Shown: positions 1 to 8,885, numbered from the stretch's first letter. The stretch: DNA of 64,000 bases from Natrarchaeobius chitinivorans (GCF_003841505.1 NZ_REGA01000022.1:1-64000); one strand, 5' to 3'. Translations and numbers: made by a program. The notes: generated by a model from the letters alone, not told the origin.

Positions 1-231
1 GATCTGGTCACCGAACAAGCGGACGATGAGATCGTGTTTCCGCCGGAACGCTGGGCGGCGACCTTCCGGTCGCACGCCCAGCTCATCCTCCACGAACTTG
101 GCGAATATCTCGGCTACTCGCCGCCACCGCTGCTCGACCGACTGATCGACGACGCACAGAAGATTCACCAGCAACGGCCAGTGTTACAAGAGACGCTCGC
201 TACCGCTACGCAACCGAGGTGTGAGTCTTAG
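1..231 (+). CDS. C-terminal part of an unrecognised protein (5' truncated)
   Basis: The reading frame is open from the first base of the window and ends at a TAG before base 232, so only about 76 C-terminal residues are visible. A GTG at 34 is an internal valine more likely than a start. The visible part is probably helical (ATFRSHAQLILHELGEYLGY followed by a DRLIDDAQKIHQQ segment). I do not recognise the family. It points towards the convergent PIN-like gene, whose stop lies 18 bp downstream. Confidence 0.45.
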   Translation, partial: DLVTEQADDEIVFPPERWAATFRSHAQLILHELGEYLGYSPPPLLDRLIDDAQKIHQQRPVLQETLATATQPRCES

Positions 232-249
232 CTAAAGACGAATAGCGGA

Positions 250-777
250 TCAGGTAATCTCGTCGATCAGCTCGAATCCATTTTTGAACTGGACGCGATT
301 TTCGAGTCCGTTCGCCCCAAGAGCAGCTACGACGCCCTCACCCGCATCAACGTCAGTGGTCACGAGACAAATGTGGCAGGCACCTTCCTCGAGGAGTTGG
401 ACTGCGACCGCTGCAAGCGCGGTATCTGCCTTTTCGATTTGGTCTTCGGTCCGGTTTGACGAACGAGCGATGAACGTTCGGACGTCATCCATCACTCGTG
501 AAACCGTCCCCTTCGTGTAGTCGGGTGCGTCAGCAATCCGCACCCATCCGGCGTCGATTGCGCTGTTAATCGGCGTCTGTCCTGGAGTGCTACGGTCTGG
601 TGCTTCGCCCAGTTCGTCGTAGACGCGCTGTGGAATCACGAACGTGAGATCGTTCTGTGCCGCGAATCGCTCGAGTGCGGCGTACTTGTTGTTCTGCCGT
701 CGGCCACAGGCGATAAACAGACCCGAATCCGCTATCCAGGCTACAGTCCCCTGAAACGGGTCGAAAGGGTCACTCAT
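250..777 (-). CDS. PIN-domain-like protein, probable toxin of a PIN/wHTH pair
   Basis: A 175-residue protein. An acidic residue in WIADSGLFIACG near the N-terminus, mid-protein acidic residues, and a C-terminal CLVTTDVDAGEGVVAAL segment resemble the spaced metal-binding acids of PIN ribonucleases. PIN proteins of this size are usually RNA-cleaving toxins. The gene lies 12 bp after the wHTH gene at 790-1371 on the same strand, as in many haloarchaeal toxin-antitoxin-like pairs. The toxin role is inferred from the fold pattern and from this pairing; activity cannot be read from the sequence. Confidence 0.6.
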   Translation of the reverse strand: MSDPFDPFQGTVAWIADSGLFIACGRRQNNKYAALERFAAQNDLTFVIPQRVYDELGEAPDRSTPGQTPINSAIDAGWVRIADAPDYTKGTVSRVMDDVRTFIARSSNRTEDQIEKADTALAAVAVQLLEEGACHICLVTTDVDAGEGVVAALGANGLENRVQFKNGFELIDEIT

Positions 778-789
778 CGATTCCGCCCC

Positions 790-1371
790 TCACTCCTCCG
801 CAACCGGTTGATTACGAGCGTTCCGGATGTCTTCGAAGTAGGGATCTACCGCCCTCATATCCAGCACGACATCCCGCAACGCGTGGAGAACGGCAATGGC
901 AAACGCATGCTGCAGATCGAGTTCCCGAGCAGCGATTCGTTCAGACATCTCTCCCTCAGCGTACGGTACCGCGTACGTAAGAGCAGCTGCGAGCTTCCCG
1001 AGCCCGTGCTTTTCGAGTAGGAGGTCGAGATCCTGGTCTTGAGGCGAGCGACCGAACGCCTCGACAAGCGTTGGGGTGACCGTGTATTCGTCTTCGTCGA
1101 GGTTCGCGGTGAGTGTGATTGGGATCGCCGAATACGTGTGCGTCTTTTGCTCCTCATTCCGAGTTAGTACTCCGAGTTCGACGAGCGTCCCCATGTCCGA
1201 ATACGCCGTCGTTCGTGGCATCTCCAGTTTGTCGACGATATCGTCGATAGTTACCTCTCCCTCTCGAAGGACAAACGTATAGAGGCGAGCCAGCCGCGGC
1301 TCTTCCAGGAGCTGTGCGACCGACATGAGGCCGTTGATGGCCCGTTCGGGATCACCGGCGGCTTTCGACAT
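790..1371 (-). CDS. Winged-helix transcriptional regulator, probable antitoxin partner
   Basis: About 193 residues from the ATG at 1371 (MSKAAGDPERAI). An upstream in-frame start at 1434 adds a 21-residue stretch that looks non-coding. The N-terminal third is a winged helix: LYTFVLREGEVTIDDIVDKL, then MPRTTAYSDMGTLVELGVL, then a wing with THTYSAIPITLT. The C-terminal half is helical and acidic and could bind the PIN protein. The stop is 12 bp before the PIN gene, so the regulator is translated first, the usual order when it controls its own operon. The DNA target is unknown. Confidence 0.65.
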   Translation of the reverse strand: MSKAAGDPERAINGLMSVAQLLEEPRLARLYTFVLREGEVTIDDIVDKLEMPRTTAYSDMGTLVELGVLTRNEEQKTHTYSAIPITLTANLDEDEYTVTPTLVEAFGRSPQDQDLDLLLEKHGLGKLAAALTYAVPYAEGEMSERIAARELDLQHAFAIAVLHALRDVVLDMRAVDPYFEDIRNARNQPVAEE

Positions 1372-1610
1372 ACAATTCATGATTCGTGTGTTGAGTAATA
1401 ACGCTTGGGGAGAGGGACAGTCTGGTTGATTCACTTCAGCACCAAGCGACTCATCTCAGCTGGCTCTCGTATCGATTTGGCCCGGTCGAATAGTAGCTGG
1501 AGCAACGACGAAAACGGATCATCGGACGGTAATGCCGTACGAGCGCCACCCTCTGCGAGCTCACCGGTACGTCGCCCAGTGTTAATACTCACCAACTCCA
1601 GAGTAGTGAG

Positions 1611-1620
1611 TTTTAATAAT
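1611..1620 (+). promoter_or_regulatory. TATA-like box upstream of the GTG at 1645
   Basis: TTTTAATAAT lies about 30 bp before the GTG at 1645 in otherwise GC-rich DNA, the spacing expected for a leaderless archaeal transcript. It supports the start chosen for the ORF at 1645-2100. Confidence 0.4.
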
Positions 1621-1644
1621 ATAGAGTACTGGTTTAGTAATACT

Positions 1645-2100
1645 GTGAGAAAGGCACCGATAACGGCTGATTGGATACCGTACGACCTCACCCGCAAGCG
1701 GCGGTACGCGACGACGATTCTTCTCGTTGTGCTCTTCGTCGGTGGGACGGTCAGGCTGGGGAGTCACGGGTCGTTCGTTCATACTGTCGGACAGAACTAT
1801 TCGAAGATCGGTCGCACTCCTGCGGCCGTCTCCGATGTCGACGGCCGCGAATTCGCGACCGACTTCGCACTGACTTCTGTCCGACAGTATCTGCAACTGG
1901 GAGAGACGACGCTACTCGCGGCGATCGCAGGCGGTGGTTCCCCCTGGGTTCTGGGACGGCTCGCAGCAGTCGTCACCGGTAACACCGATCGCTATCTGTT
2001 TGCGTACCCGACACGCGAGAACGCGACGAAAGACGGAATCCCACGCGGCGTCGGCGGGTCAGAACCGATCGAGGACTCGACACTGGTGGACGTCCGATGA
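1645..2100 (+). CDS. Hypothetical protein with one membrane segment, containing a palindromic element
   Basis: A 151-residue frame starting at GTG 1645 behind a TATA-like box. One hydrophobic segment (YATTILLVVLFVGGTVRL) follows a basic stretch. The middle of the frame is exactly a 110-bp repeat of family A (1781-1890), so residues near 46-82 are element sequence and not an ancestral protein. Since 110 is not a multiple of three, the parts before and after the element may not have shared a frame originally. The frame ends in an ATGA overlap with the flavoprotein gene, which suggests translational coupling. It may be a disrupted gene; I do not recognise a family. Confidence 0.35.
   Translation: MRKAPITADWIPYDLTRKRRYATTILLVVLFVGGTVRLGSHGSFVHTVGQNYSKIGRTPAAVSDVDGREFATDFALTSVRQYLQLGETTLLAAIAGGGSPWVLGRLAAVVTGNTDRYLFAYPTRENATKDGIPRGVGGSEPIEDSTLVDVR
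1781..1890. repeat. Palindromic MITE-like element, family A, copy 1
   Basis: 110 bp bounded by perfect 16-bp inverted repeats, ATACTGTCGGACAGAA on the left and its exact complement on the right. The interior is also partly palindromic (GGTCGC...GCGACC and CGGCCG...CGGCCG). A second 110-bp copy lies at 42536-42645 and a partial one at 45126-45159. No transposase is encoded, so this fits a non-autonomous miniature element. No clear target duplication was found. Confidence 0.75.
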
Positions 2101-3407
2101 CGCCGCCGAAATCGGTCGACGTCGCGATCGTGGGCGCGGGGGCCGCTGGCATCGGGTCCGCCGTTGCGTTGTCGCTGCTCGATCTCGAGACAGTAATCAT
2201 AGAACGGGACGAGATCGGAGCGTCGTTTCGACGATGGCCCGACGAGATGCGATTTATCACGCCGTCGTTTCCGAGCAACAGCTTCGGGCTGACCGACCTG
2301 AACGCGATCACGCCGAAGACGTCACCTGCGGTCACCCTGGATCGGGAACACCCAAGCGGTGACGAGTACGCCGACTATCTGGAGGCGGTTGCCGACGTTC
2401 ACGAGTTGGCGGTGGAGACGGGCATCGAGGTGACTGGAATCCAGCGTCCTGATGGAACGGGATCAACAGAACCGACGGGGCGAAATGCAGCGATGCCGGC
2501 CGTCGACGGTGGAGCGGTACGCGAAGACGACGCTGCGGGCGAACCGGACGTCCCGGGTGGGGGCAACGTCGACGGCGACCACGGAGACGAGCAGGCAACG
2601 GAAACCGGATTCGTCCTCGAGACGAGCGAGGGGATCGTTCACAGCAGGTACGTCATCTGGGCGGCTGGCCAGTTCAGCTCCCCGCGAGCGGACGCCGTTC
2701 CCGGTGGCGAGCGGTGCGTTCACACCAGCGAAGTCAGATCGTGGGTCGACCACGCGTCTGCGAGCAGCACGGACGACTTCCTGATCGTCGGCGGCTACGA
2801 GAGCGGTATCGACGCCGCCGTTGCGCTCGTCGAGGCCGGCTGTCGAGTGCGCGTACTCGATCGCGGCGAGCCGTGGGCGACCCGCGGTCCCGACCCCAGC
2901 GAGGTGCTGTCGCCGTACACCAAAGAGCGCCTCGAGTCGGTGGCTGACACCGGTCGACTGTGCGTCGAAGGTGGTGCCATCGTCGAGGAGGTCCGTCGCG
3001 ACGACGACGGCTGTTTCCAGGTTCGTGCGCGCGCTGCAGACGGGTACGAACTCGATGACGAGAAGTCCTCGACGTACACCGTACCCACCCGTCCGATTCT
3101 GGCGACCGGCTTCGAGTCGGCGCTCGGGCCGGTTGCAGATCACTTCCCACGAGAGGACGGAGCGATCCAGCTGACGGATAGCGACGAATCGCCGACGACA
3201 CCCGGACTGTTTCTCGCCGGACCGGACGTGAGCCACAACGGCGTCAAGTTCTGCTTTATCTACAAGTTCAGAGCCAGGTTTCCGGTTCTCGCCGAAACGA
3301 TCGGAAGCCGACTCGGCGTCGACACCGATCCGCTCGAGGTTTACCGGGAGCAGAACATGTACCTCGAGGACCTGTCGTGCTGTGAACCGGACATGTGCGA
3401 TTGCTAA
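2097..3407 (+). CDS. FAD/NAD(P)-dependent oxidoreductase with Cys-rich C-terminal tail
   Basis: A 436-residue flavoprotein. The N-terminal FAD-binding Rossmann motif is VAIVGAGAAGIGSA (residues about 8-21). A second nucleotide-binding motif, FLIVGGYESGIDAAVALVEAG, lies near residue 225, and ILATGFES plus GLFLAGPD form the C-terminal FAD part, as in flavin monooxygenases and thioredoxin-reductase-like enzymes. Residues about 120-165 are a low-complexity Gly/Asp insertion. The protein ends in CCEPDMCDC, a tail that could hold metal or a redox disulfide. The stop is only 9 bp before feoB, so a role linked to iron handling (for example reduction of ferric iron) is a reasonable inference. The substrate is unknown. 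Confidence 0.8.
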   Translation: MTPPKSVDVAIVGAGAAGIGSAVALSLLDLETVIIERDEIGASFRRWPDEMRFITPSFPSNSFGLTDLNAITPKTSPAVTLDREHPSGDEYADYLEAVADVHELAVETGIEVTGIQRPDGTGSTEPTGRNAAMPAVDGGAVREDDAAGEPDVPGGGNVDGDHGDEQATETGFVLETSEGIVHSRYVIWAAGQFSSPRADAVPGGERCVHTSEVRSWVDHASASSTDDFLIVGGYESGIDAAVALVEAGCRVRVLDRGEPWATRGPDPSEVLSPYTKERLESVADTGRLCVEGGAIVEEVRRDDDGCFQVRARAADGYELDDEKSSTYTVPTRPILATGFESALGPVADHFPREDGAIQLTDSDESPTTPGLFLAGPDVSHNGVKFCFIYKFRARFPVLAETIGSRLGVDTDPLEVYREQNMYLEDLSCCEPDMCDC

Positions 3408-3416
3408 GATGAGTCG

Positions 3417-5168
3417 ATGACGAAACCACATTCACGAAGAGAGACGGAAAGAGGCGACGGCACCGATAATGAGACAGAGGGAAGCGACGGCACCGATCGG
3501 GAAACGGTCGTCGTGGTCGGCAAGGAGAGCGTCGGCAAGTCCGAACTCGTTTCGTCGCTGACGGGTGACCGACCGACGAGCGGAAACTTCCGCGGAACGA
3601 CCGTCCGGAGCGAGCGGTACACGACGGCGGACTACGAGTTCGTCGATACGCCAGGGATCGTTCTCGACGCCGACACCGAGACGACCCGTGATGCGCTTTC
3701 ACGCGTGGGCGAGAACGAAACCGTGTTGCTCGTCGTTCCCGCGACCGATATCGATAGCGATCTCGAGGACCTGCTTCCGCTGGTCGATGGACAGTTCGGT
3801 GCCGTCGTGGTGACGTTCTGGGACAAAGTCGAGGCGACCGACGAAACGCGTCGAGCCCTCGAAACGCTGAGCGCCGACGTCGGCGTCCCCATCGTTCCCG
3901 TCGACGCTCGAGACGTCTCGCGGCCGATGACCGACGGCGGGAGCGAAACCGGAAGCGCCGACTTCAGGTACGACACGATCGACGATGGTACCCGGATCCT
4001 GCGCGCGCTCGAGCAGCCGGGGATTTTCCCGGACGCGGCGTCGCGTGAGATCGGGCGGCGGATCGAACCGCCCGAACGCGTGTTCGAGTGGCCCTACGTC
4101 GGTCCGGCGGTCAGCATCGGCCTGTTGTTGCTCCCGGCTGCGATTGCGGTCTGGTTCGCCAACACGCTCGCGGGGGAACTCGATCCGATCGTCGGGGCGG
4201 CTTTCGAGCCGCTGATCGCGTGGGCTGGGACGTTTCCCGAACCCTTCGCGGCGATACTCATCAATCAGTACGGATTCCTCTCGATGGGACCGTTTCTGTT
4301 CGTGTGGGCCGGCCCGACGATGCTCGTCTTCGCCGTGGTCATCGGCGTCTACAAAACCTCCGGACTCCTCCCGCGGATGACCGTCTCGCTTCACCCGACG
4401 ATGCGACGGTTCGGGCTCACTGGCCGTGATCTGGTTCGGGTGGTGATGGGGTTTGGCTGTAACGTCCCCGCGGTCATCAACACCCGGTCGTGTAGTGATT
4501 GTACGCGTTGTACGACGATCTCGGCGATCTCGTTCGGCTCTGCGTGTTCGTATCAGTTTCCCGCGACGCTCGCGGTCTTTGGGGCCGTCGGGATGTGGTG
4601 GCTCGTCGGGCCGTATCTGCTGGTCCTTGCAGTCACGACGCTCGTATACGTCGCCGTGATCGCTCCACCGGCGGCCAGGGCGTCTCACACCGTGATCGAC
4701 CGGCGAACGTTTTTGAGCTGGCCCGACCCACGCGCCGTCGCTCGTGAAACCTGGAGTGCGCTTCGGGAGTTCGTGGTGAAGGCGTTGCCCGTGTTCGTCG
4801 TCATCACCGTCGTGGCTGCGTTGCTCGACGAGGGTGGCGCAATCGACGCGCTTGGCGGGGTTCTCGGTCCGGTGATGGGCGTGTTCAACCTGCCAGCGGA
4901 GGCGGCGCTCACCGTCGTGTTGGCTTCGGTCCGAAAGGACGGAATCGCCCTGTTGACCGAAGGTGGAGTTGCAACGACGCTGTCACCGCTCGAGGTGCTC
5001 GTCGCAGTGTACCTGGCCGGCGTTCTGTTGCCCTGTCTCGTGACCGCGTTTACCGTCGCTCGAGAGGTCTCCCTGAAGTGGGCGCTCACGATGATGGCTC
5101 GACAGGCGCTCGCTGCGATCGGCTTCGCGATCGCGATCGCCTGGGGCGGGCATCTGTTGTTCGGATAA
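3417..5168 (+). CDS. feoB: Ferrous iron transport protein B (FeoB)
   Basis: A 583-residue GTPase-permease for Fe(II) uptake. The G1 loop GKESVGKS is at residues 35-42 and G3 DTPG at 77-80. The G4 position reads FWDK instead of the usual NKxD, so guanine specificity may be altered. The membrane part has the FeoB gate signature GFGCNVPAVINTRSC, the Cys-rich SDCTRC segment, SACSYQFP, and several later membrane spans. It is shorter than typical bacterial FeoB and no FeoA gene is adjacent. The N-terminus has a degenerate Gly-Asp-Gly-Thr-Asp repeat. It probably shares a transcript with the flavoprotein upstream. Confidence 0.9.
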   Translation: MTKPHSRRETERGDGTDNETEGSDGTDRETVVVVGKESVGKSELVSSLTGDRPTSGNFRGTTVRSERYTTADYEFVDTPGIVLDADTETTRDALSRVGENETVLLVVPATDIDSDLEDLLPLVDGQFGAVVVTFWDKVEATDETRRALETLSADVGVPIVPVDARDVSRPMTDGGSETGSADFRYDTIDDGTRILRALEQPGIFPDAASREIGRRIEPPERVFEWPYVGPAVSIGLLLLPAAIAVWFANTLAGELDPIVGAAFEPLIAWAGTFPEPFAAILINQYGFLSMGPFLFVWAGPTMLVFAVVIGVYKTSGLLPRMTVSLHPTMRRFGLTGRDLVRVVMGFGCNVPAVINTRSCSDCTRCTTISAISFGSACSYQFPATLAVFGAVGMWWLVGPYLLVLAVTTLVYVAVIAPPAARASHTVIDRRTFLSWPDPRAVARETWSALREFVVKALPVFVVITVVAALLDEGGAIDALGGVLGPVMGVFNLPAEAALTVVLASVRKDGIALLTEGGVATTLSPLEVLVAVYLAGVLLPCLVTAFTVAREVSLKWALTMMARQALAAIGFAIAIAWGGHLLFG

Positions 5169-5230
5169 TACGGTCTATCGGGCGGTTCTGGACGACGAAA
5201 CGCTTGCCGAGGATGTGACGACGGACACGT

Positions 5231-6481
5231 TCAGGATCCGTCGCTCGAGGAGGCTTCGATCTCGATCCGGTCGTGAATGTGGCCGGCCCGACTCCGGAGG
5301 TGATCCGGATCGCGATCGTTTTCGACTGCAAGCACCTCCGCGACGATACTGTGGGCGATCTGATACGGCGAACCGCCGCCGAGGTCGAGTCCGATCGGCG
5401 TATAAAGCGACGAGAGGTCGTCCTCGTCGTAGTGGATTCCGTCGTCCGCGAACGCCTCGAGCATCTCGTCGAAGCGTTCGGTGGGTCCCATCAGTCCGAC
5501 GTAGGGGGCCGGCGAGTCGAGCAACGCCTCGACGGCCAGTCGGTCGTCGACGAAGTTGTGGGTCATGACGACGGCGTAGGTCCGATCGTCGAACGTGAGG
5601 TCGTCCTCGAGTGTGCCCGGAGACGTCGTGACGGTCCGATCGGCGTCGGGGAACCGCTCGTCGAGGTCGACCGCACCGCGAAAGCCGACGACCGTCACGC
5701 GGAAGTCGTTCGCGGCTGCAAGTTCGGTGACTGGACCGACGTCGTGTCCGCTGCCGAAGACGATCAGTTCGGCGGGCGCGGCGATGCCGTCGACGAACAC
5801 CTCGAGTCCGTCCCCGAGGGAAACGACGTTTCCGCGGCCGCGGTCGGCGAGTTGTTCCGCCGGCCCGGTGAGCGCATCGACCGGCCAGGCGCTCGCGTCC
5901 GACCCGGCATCGGCCGGAACCGAGAACCGATCCTCGTCCGGGTAGTAGTACGCACGGTCGCCGAACTCGAGCGATCCGGATTCGTCACCGTCGGTTGCGG
6001 CGTCTTCGGCGGACGGCGCGGTTTCGTCGGCCGGGACGTCTCCGGCGGGCGGCGCGTGCCCATCGGCGACGACCGTGAGGACGGCGACGTCCCGCCCGGC
6101 GTCGAACGCCTCGACGGCCGGCCGATACCGTTCGGTGAGCGGCTCGAGCAGAACGTCGATGATTCCGTTGCAGCCGACGCCGAGTCCCCAGACGTCGTCG
6201 TCGTCCTCCATCAGATCGTAAGTGACGAGTTCCGGTCGGCCGGTTTCGCGGACGTCCTCGGCCGTCCGGAGGAGTTCGTCCTCGAGACAGCCGGCGGTGA
6301 TGCTTCCAACGCCCTCGCCACCTTCGTCGAGGAGCATCTTCGCCCCCGGTCGGCGGTAGGCGTTGCCCTCGACGTCGACGATGGTCGCGAGGACGTCGTC
6401 GCCGCCCGTCTCGAGGCGACGGTGGATTCGCTGTACGACTTCGGTTTCGGGAACGCTCCAGTTGTGCTGGCTTCGTGTCAT
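5231..6481 (-). CDS. XdhC/CoxI family protein
   Basis: A 416-residue XdhC-type protein. The N-terminal XdhC_CoxI domain has the AKMLLDEGGEGVGSITAGCL signature near residues 50-70, including its conserved Cys. The C-terminal Rossmann domain starts at LIVFGSGHDVGPVTELAA and contains the THNFVDDRLAVEALL segment. In bacteria XdhC inserts or sulfurates the molybdenum cofactor of xanthine-dehydrogenase-type enzymes. A roughly 60-residue acidic insertion separates the domains, common in halophiles. The start overlaps the stop of the DUF364 gene by 4 bp, so the two are one operon. No molybdoenzyme subunit gene is visible nearby, so its client is unknown. Confidence 0.85.
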   Translation of the reverse strand: MTRSQHNWSVPETEVVQRIHRRLETGGDDVLATIVDVEGNAYRRPGAKMLLDEGGEGVGSITAGCLEDELLRTAEDVRETGRPELVTYDLMEDDDDVWGLGVGCNGIIDVLLEPLTERYRPAVEAFDAGRDVAVLTVVADGHAPPAGDVPADETAPSAEDAATDGDESGSLEFGDRAYYYPDEDRFSVPADAGSDASAWPVDALTGPAEQLADRGRGNVVSLGDGLEVFVDGIAAPAELIVFGSGHDVGPVTELAAANDFRVTVVGFRGAVDLDERFPDADRTVTTSPGTLEDDLTFDDRTYAVVMTHNFVDDRLAVEALLDSPAPYVGLMGPTERFDEMLEAFADDGIHYDEDDLSSLYTPIGLDLGGGSPYQIAHSIVAEVLAVENDRDPDHLRSRAGHIHDRIEIEASSSDGS

Positions 6482-7401
6482 GGGTTGTCTGTCGATCGCA
6501 GTGAGTCGCTCGCGTTCGGATCGAGGCGGATCCCCGACGGTCGTTGGGTCGCAACGTAGCCCTTCCGGAGGCCGCTATCGTGGAGGCCGGTTCCGCAGTT
6601 ACCGGCGCGGATCGCCGCCCGAACGGCGTCAGGGTCCTCGACCGCCGCACCGGCGACGACGTCGACCCCGGCTTCGAATAGCGGGCCGGGGAGAAACGAG
6701 GCGGTCGCACCGATCACGACGACGGTCGCCGACGGCGGCGCGATCTCCAGGTAGCGGCTCGCACCGCCGTAGACGAACGCCGATCCAGTCACGAAGACGA
6801 CCTCCGCGCCGTCCATCGCTCGTTCTGCCTCGTCGGGTTCGAACGTCGACACGCACACCCCTGGCGGCGTCGAGATCTGTCCGACCGCCCTCCGTTCGAT
6901 CACCCGGACGTCGACGTCGTCGAACGTTCGAAACGCCGGCCGGAAGAGACCGACCGTCGTAATCGTCTCGATCGACGGCTCGAGCAGTGCCATCGGATCA
7001 CCGTCTCGCCACTCGAGAAACGGAGCCGACAGCGCGTTCAGCGTCGCGACGGCAACCGCTCGGCCGGTGGGATCCGGACCGACAGTCGCGCCGCCATCGG
7101 GACCGTCGGCGTCGTCGGGGTCGACACCAACTGATGGCTCCCGATCGACCGACGCGCCGATTTCGATCGGCTCGAGCAGGTCCTCGAGGGTCGGATCCGA
7201 CGTCGGTAGCCACTCGTCGGCCCCTCGCGGGCGATGGGCTACCCCGGCGAGTGGGGTATCCGCTCCGACAGGCGCATCGTCCGGACTCAGTTCCACGAGG
7301 ATCGCCCGGTCGCCGACGGTGACACGATCGGGCGTTACCCCGGCGAGCGCTCCGGCGTCCGCGAGGCGGTCTCGAGTATCGGTAAGGACGGGATCGATCA
7401 T
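6478..7401 (-). CDS. DUF364 (Rossmann-like, putative heavy-metal chelation) protein
   Basis: About 307 residues from the ATG at 7401 (MIDPVLTDTRDRLADAG). Longer starts upstream run through the direct repeats at 7511-7573 and look non-coding. The C-terminal domain has VGLFRPAFRTFDD, VFVTGSAFVYGGASRYLEIA and VVVIGATASFLPGPLFEAGV, matching the DUF364 fold, which resembles enolase-like plus Rossmann chelation proteins sometimes linked to molybdenum or cofactor metabolism. It is translationally coupled to xdhC by a 4-bp overlap, so a shared role in metal or molybdopterin handling is plausible but inferred. Confidence 0.75.
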   Translation of the reverse strand: MIDPVLTDTRDRLADAGALAGVTPDRVTVGDRAILVELSPDDAPVGADTPLAGVAHRPRGADEWLPTSDPTLEDLLEPIEIGASVDREPSVGVDPDDADGPDGGATVGPDPTGRAVAVATLNALSAPFLEWRDGDPMALLEPSIETITTVGLFRPAFRTFDDVDVRVIERRAVGQISTPPGVCVSTFEPDEAERAMDGAEVVFVTGSAFVYGGASRYLEIAPPSATVVVIGATASFLPGPLFEAGVDVVAGAAVEDPDAVRAAIRAGNCGTGLHDSGLRKGYVATQRPSGIRLDPNASDSLRSTDNP

Positions 7402-7510
7402 TCTGTTTACTCGTTCGGGTCGGGTTAGTGGCGCTACGGTCTCGTCCTGCTTAAGCGAACAGGCGAGAGACGTCGATTTCTCCCGGGGTATGGCAGCTTG
7501 CAAACACCAC

Positions 7511-7573
7511 TGGGCCGTCGGCACTACCGGGCCGCCGCCGTCGGGTTGGGCCGTCACACTACCGGGCCGCCGA
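7511..7573. repeat. Short direct repeat upstream of the DUF364 gene
   Basis: Two close copies of TGGGCCGTC(GG)CACTACCGGGCCGCCG start at 7511 and 7547, 36 bp apart, followed by a fragment AGGGCCGTC. They lie in the 274-bp space 7402-7675, where I see no gene. Confidence 0.5.
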
Positions 7574-7675
7574 CGTCGAACAGGGCCGTCGTCCCGTGTC
7601 GGTCATCTCCGAGTCCGTGTCGGTTGACCTCGAGTGATCCGAAATTCGAGAGCAAAAACGGTGAATCGAAAGCCG

Positions 7676-8743
7676 CTAGAAACTGCGCAGTTCCTCGAGT
7701 ACTGCCTCGGCGCTCCCGTCGTCGATTACCTCTCGAGCGCGCTCGAGACCCTCCTCGACGCTGTCGACGTCCTGGCGCGCGTACATCCGGAACGCGCCGT
7801 TTACCGCGATGGCGTCGGCGAACTGGTCCTCGCGCTCGCCGCCCACCACCTCCTCGGTGATCGTCGCCGAATCCGCGGTGACGTCGTCGACCGCGAGATC
7901 CTCGCTTTCCATCTCCATGCCGTACTCGGCGGTTTCGATCTCGTAGTCCTCAAGGCCCGACCCCCGACTCCACTCGGCGACCTTCGTGTAGCCGGGACGG
8001 ATGTCGTCGTACCCTTCCATTCCCTGGAAGAAGATAGCCCGGGAGTACTCGAGTTCCTCGCTCGTCTTGATGAGGTCGGTCATCTTCTTTGCGAACGCGA
8101 GGTGATAAAACGAGCCGAGGTGAACGTCTGCGTTTGCGGGGTTGGCGACCGTCTCGATGGTGTTGACGAACGTCCGAACGCCCATCTGATCGCGCCGGTC
8201 GTAGAGGTCCTGGATTCCGGGGTTGAATTCGGGCTGATAGTAAAAGCCGAAGCCGGTTTCGTCGACCATCTCGGCGCTCTCGGCCGGCTCGAGTTCCGTC
8301 CCGACGCCGAGTTCGTCGAGGACGTGTTTGTACGCCGTCGCCTTCTGGGTGGGAACGCGGTCGCCGGAGTGGACCACGACGGGCGTGCCCGCCGCGGCGG
8401 CGACGACACCCGCACCGACGCCGAGGACCGCCGATGTGTGCTTGCCGTCGTAGTTCGCCCCGCAGTCGACGGGATCACAGTCGGGTTCTGCGGTGACGAC
8501 CGCCTCCTCGCGCATGACGTCGGTGTAGGCCGCGAGTTCCTCCGGCGTATTGCGCTTCCAGCGATTTGCGAGCCAGAACGCACCGAGCGTCGTCGCGTCC
8601 GGTTCGCCCGCGAGTATTCGCTGGAACGCCTCTCGAGCCTGCTCGCGCGTCATGTCGTCGGCGGACTTGTGTCCAGATCCGACGACCTCCGTCATCAACC
8701 GCTTGAGCGGCCAATCACCGAACTCCTGGGTCGTTTGGGCCAT
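7676..8743 (-). CDS. Anthranilate phosphoribosyltransferase-like protein (TrpD2/YbiB type)
   Basis: 355 residues from the ATG at 8743 (MAQTTQEFGDWPLK); a TTG nine codons upstream is less likely. The helical N-terminal domain is followed by the TrpD-type core: DCGANYDGKHTSAVLGVGA, GTPVVVHSGDRVPTQKATAY and VLDELGV, in the order of the PRPP-binding and anthranilate-binding regions. The canonical TrpD motif GTGGDGxxTFNISTA is replaced by YDGKHTSAVLG, so this is not the tryptophan-pathway enzyme but the TrpD2/YbiB branch, whose substrate is poorly known and which has been reported to bind nucleic acid in bacteria. No other trp gene is nearby. Confidence 0.7.
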   Translation of the reverse strand: MAQTTQEFGDWPLKRLMTEVVGSGHKSADDMTREQAREAFQRILAGEPDATTLGAFWLANRWKRNTPEELAAYTDVMREEAVVTAEPDCDPVDCGANYDGKHTSAVLGVGAGVVAAAAGTPVVVHSGDRVPTQKATAYKHVLDELGVGTELEPAESAEMVDETGFGFYYQPEFNPGIQDLYDRRDQMGVRTFVNTIETVANPANADVHLGSFYHLAFAKKMTDLIKTSEELEYSRAIFFQGMEGYDDIRPGYTKVAEWSRGSGLEDYEIETAEYGMEMESEDLAVDDVTADSATITEEVVGGEREDQFADAIAVNGAFRMYARQDVDSVEEGLERAREVIDDGSAEAVLEELRSF

Positions 8744-8885
8744 ACTCGAGCGTTGGGATGGATCGCGCAAAAGCGTCCCGCTTCCGGAAGCGGCCGGCCC
8801 CGACGAGAGAGGATCGAACCGGTTCGCACATCAAAACTGGCACGCGATGATACTGACGTGACCGACGGGAAACGGACGTGACCGG

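Noticed and set aside
1405-1644. In-frame extension of the 1645 ORF to the start at 1405
   Set aside because: Codon use differs from the downstream part, the stretch overlaps the regulator gene's promoter side, and a TATA-like box at 1611-1620 favours the GTG at 1645.
2332-3431. Long minus-strand frame opposite the flavoprotein
   Set aside because: It is a high-GC shadow of a recognisable gene on the plus strand; the product has no family resemblance.
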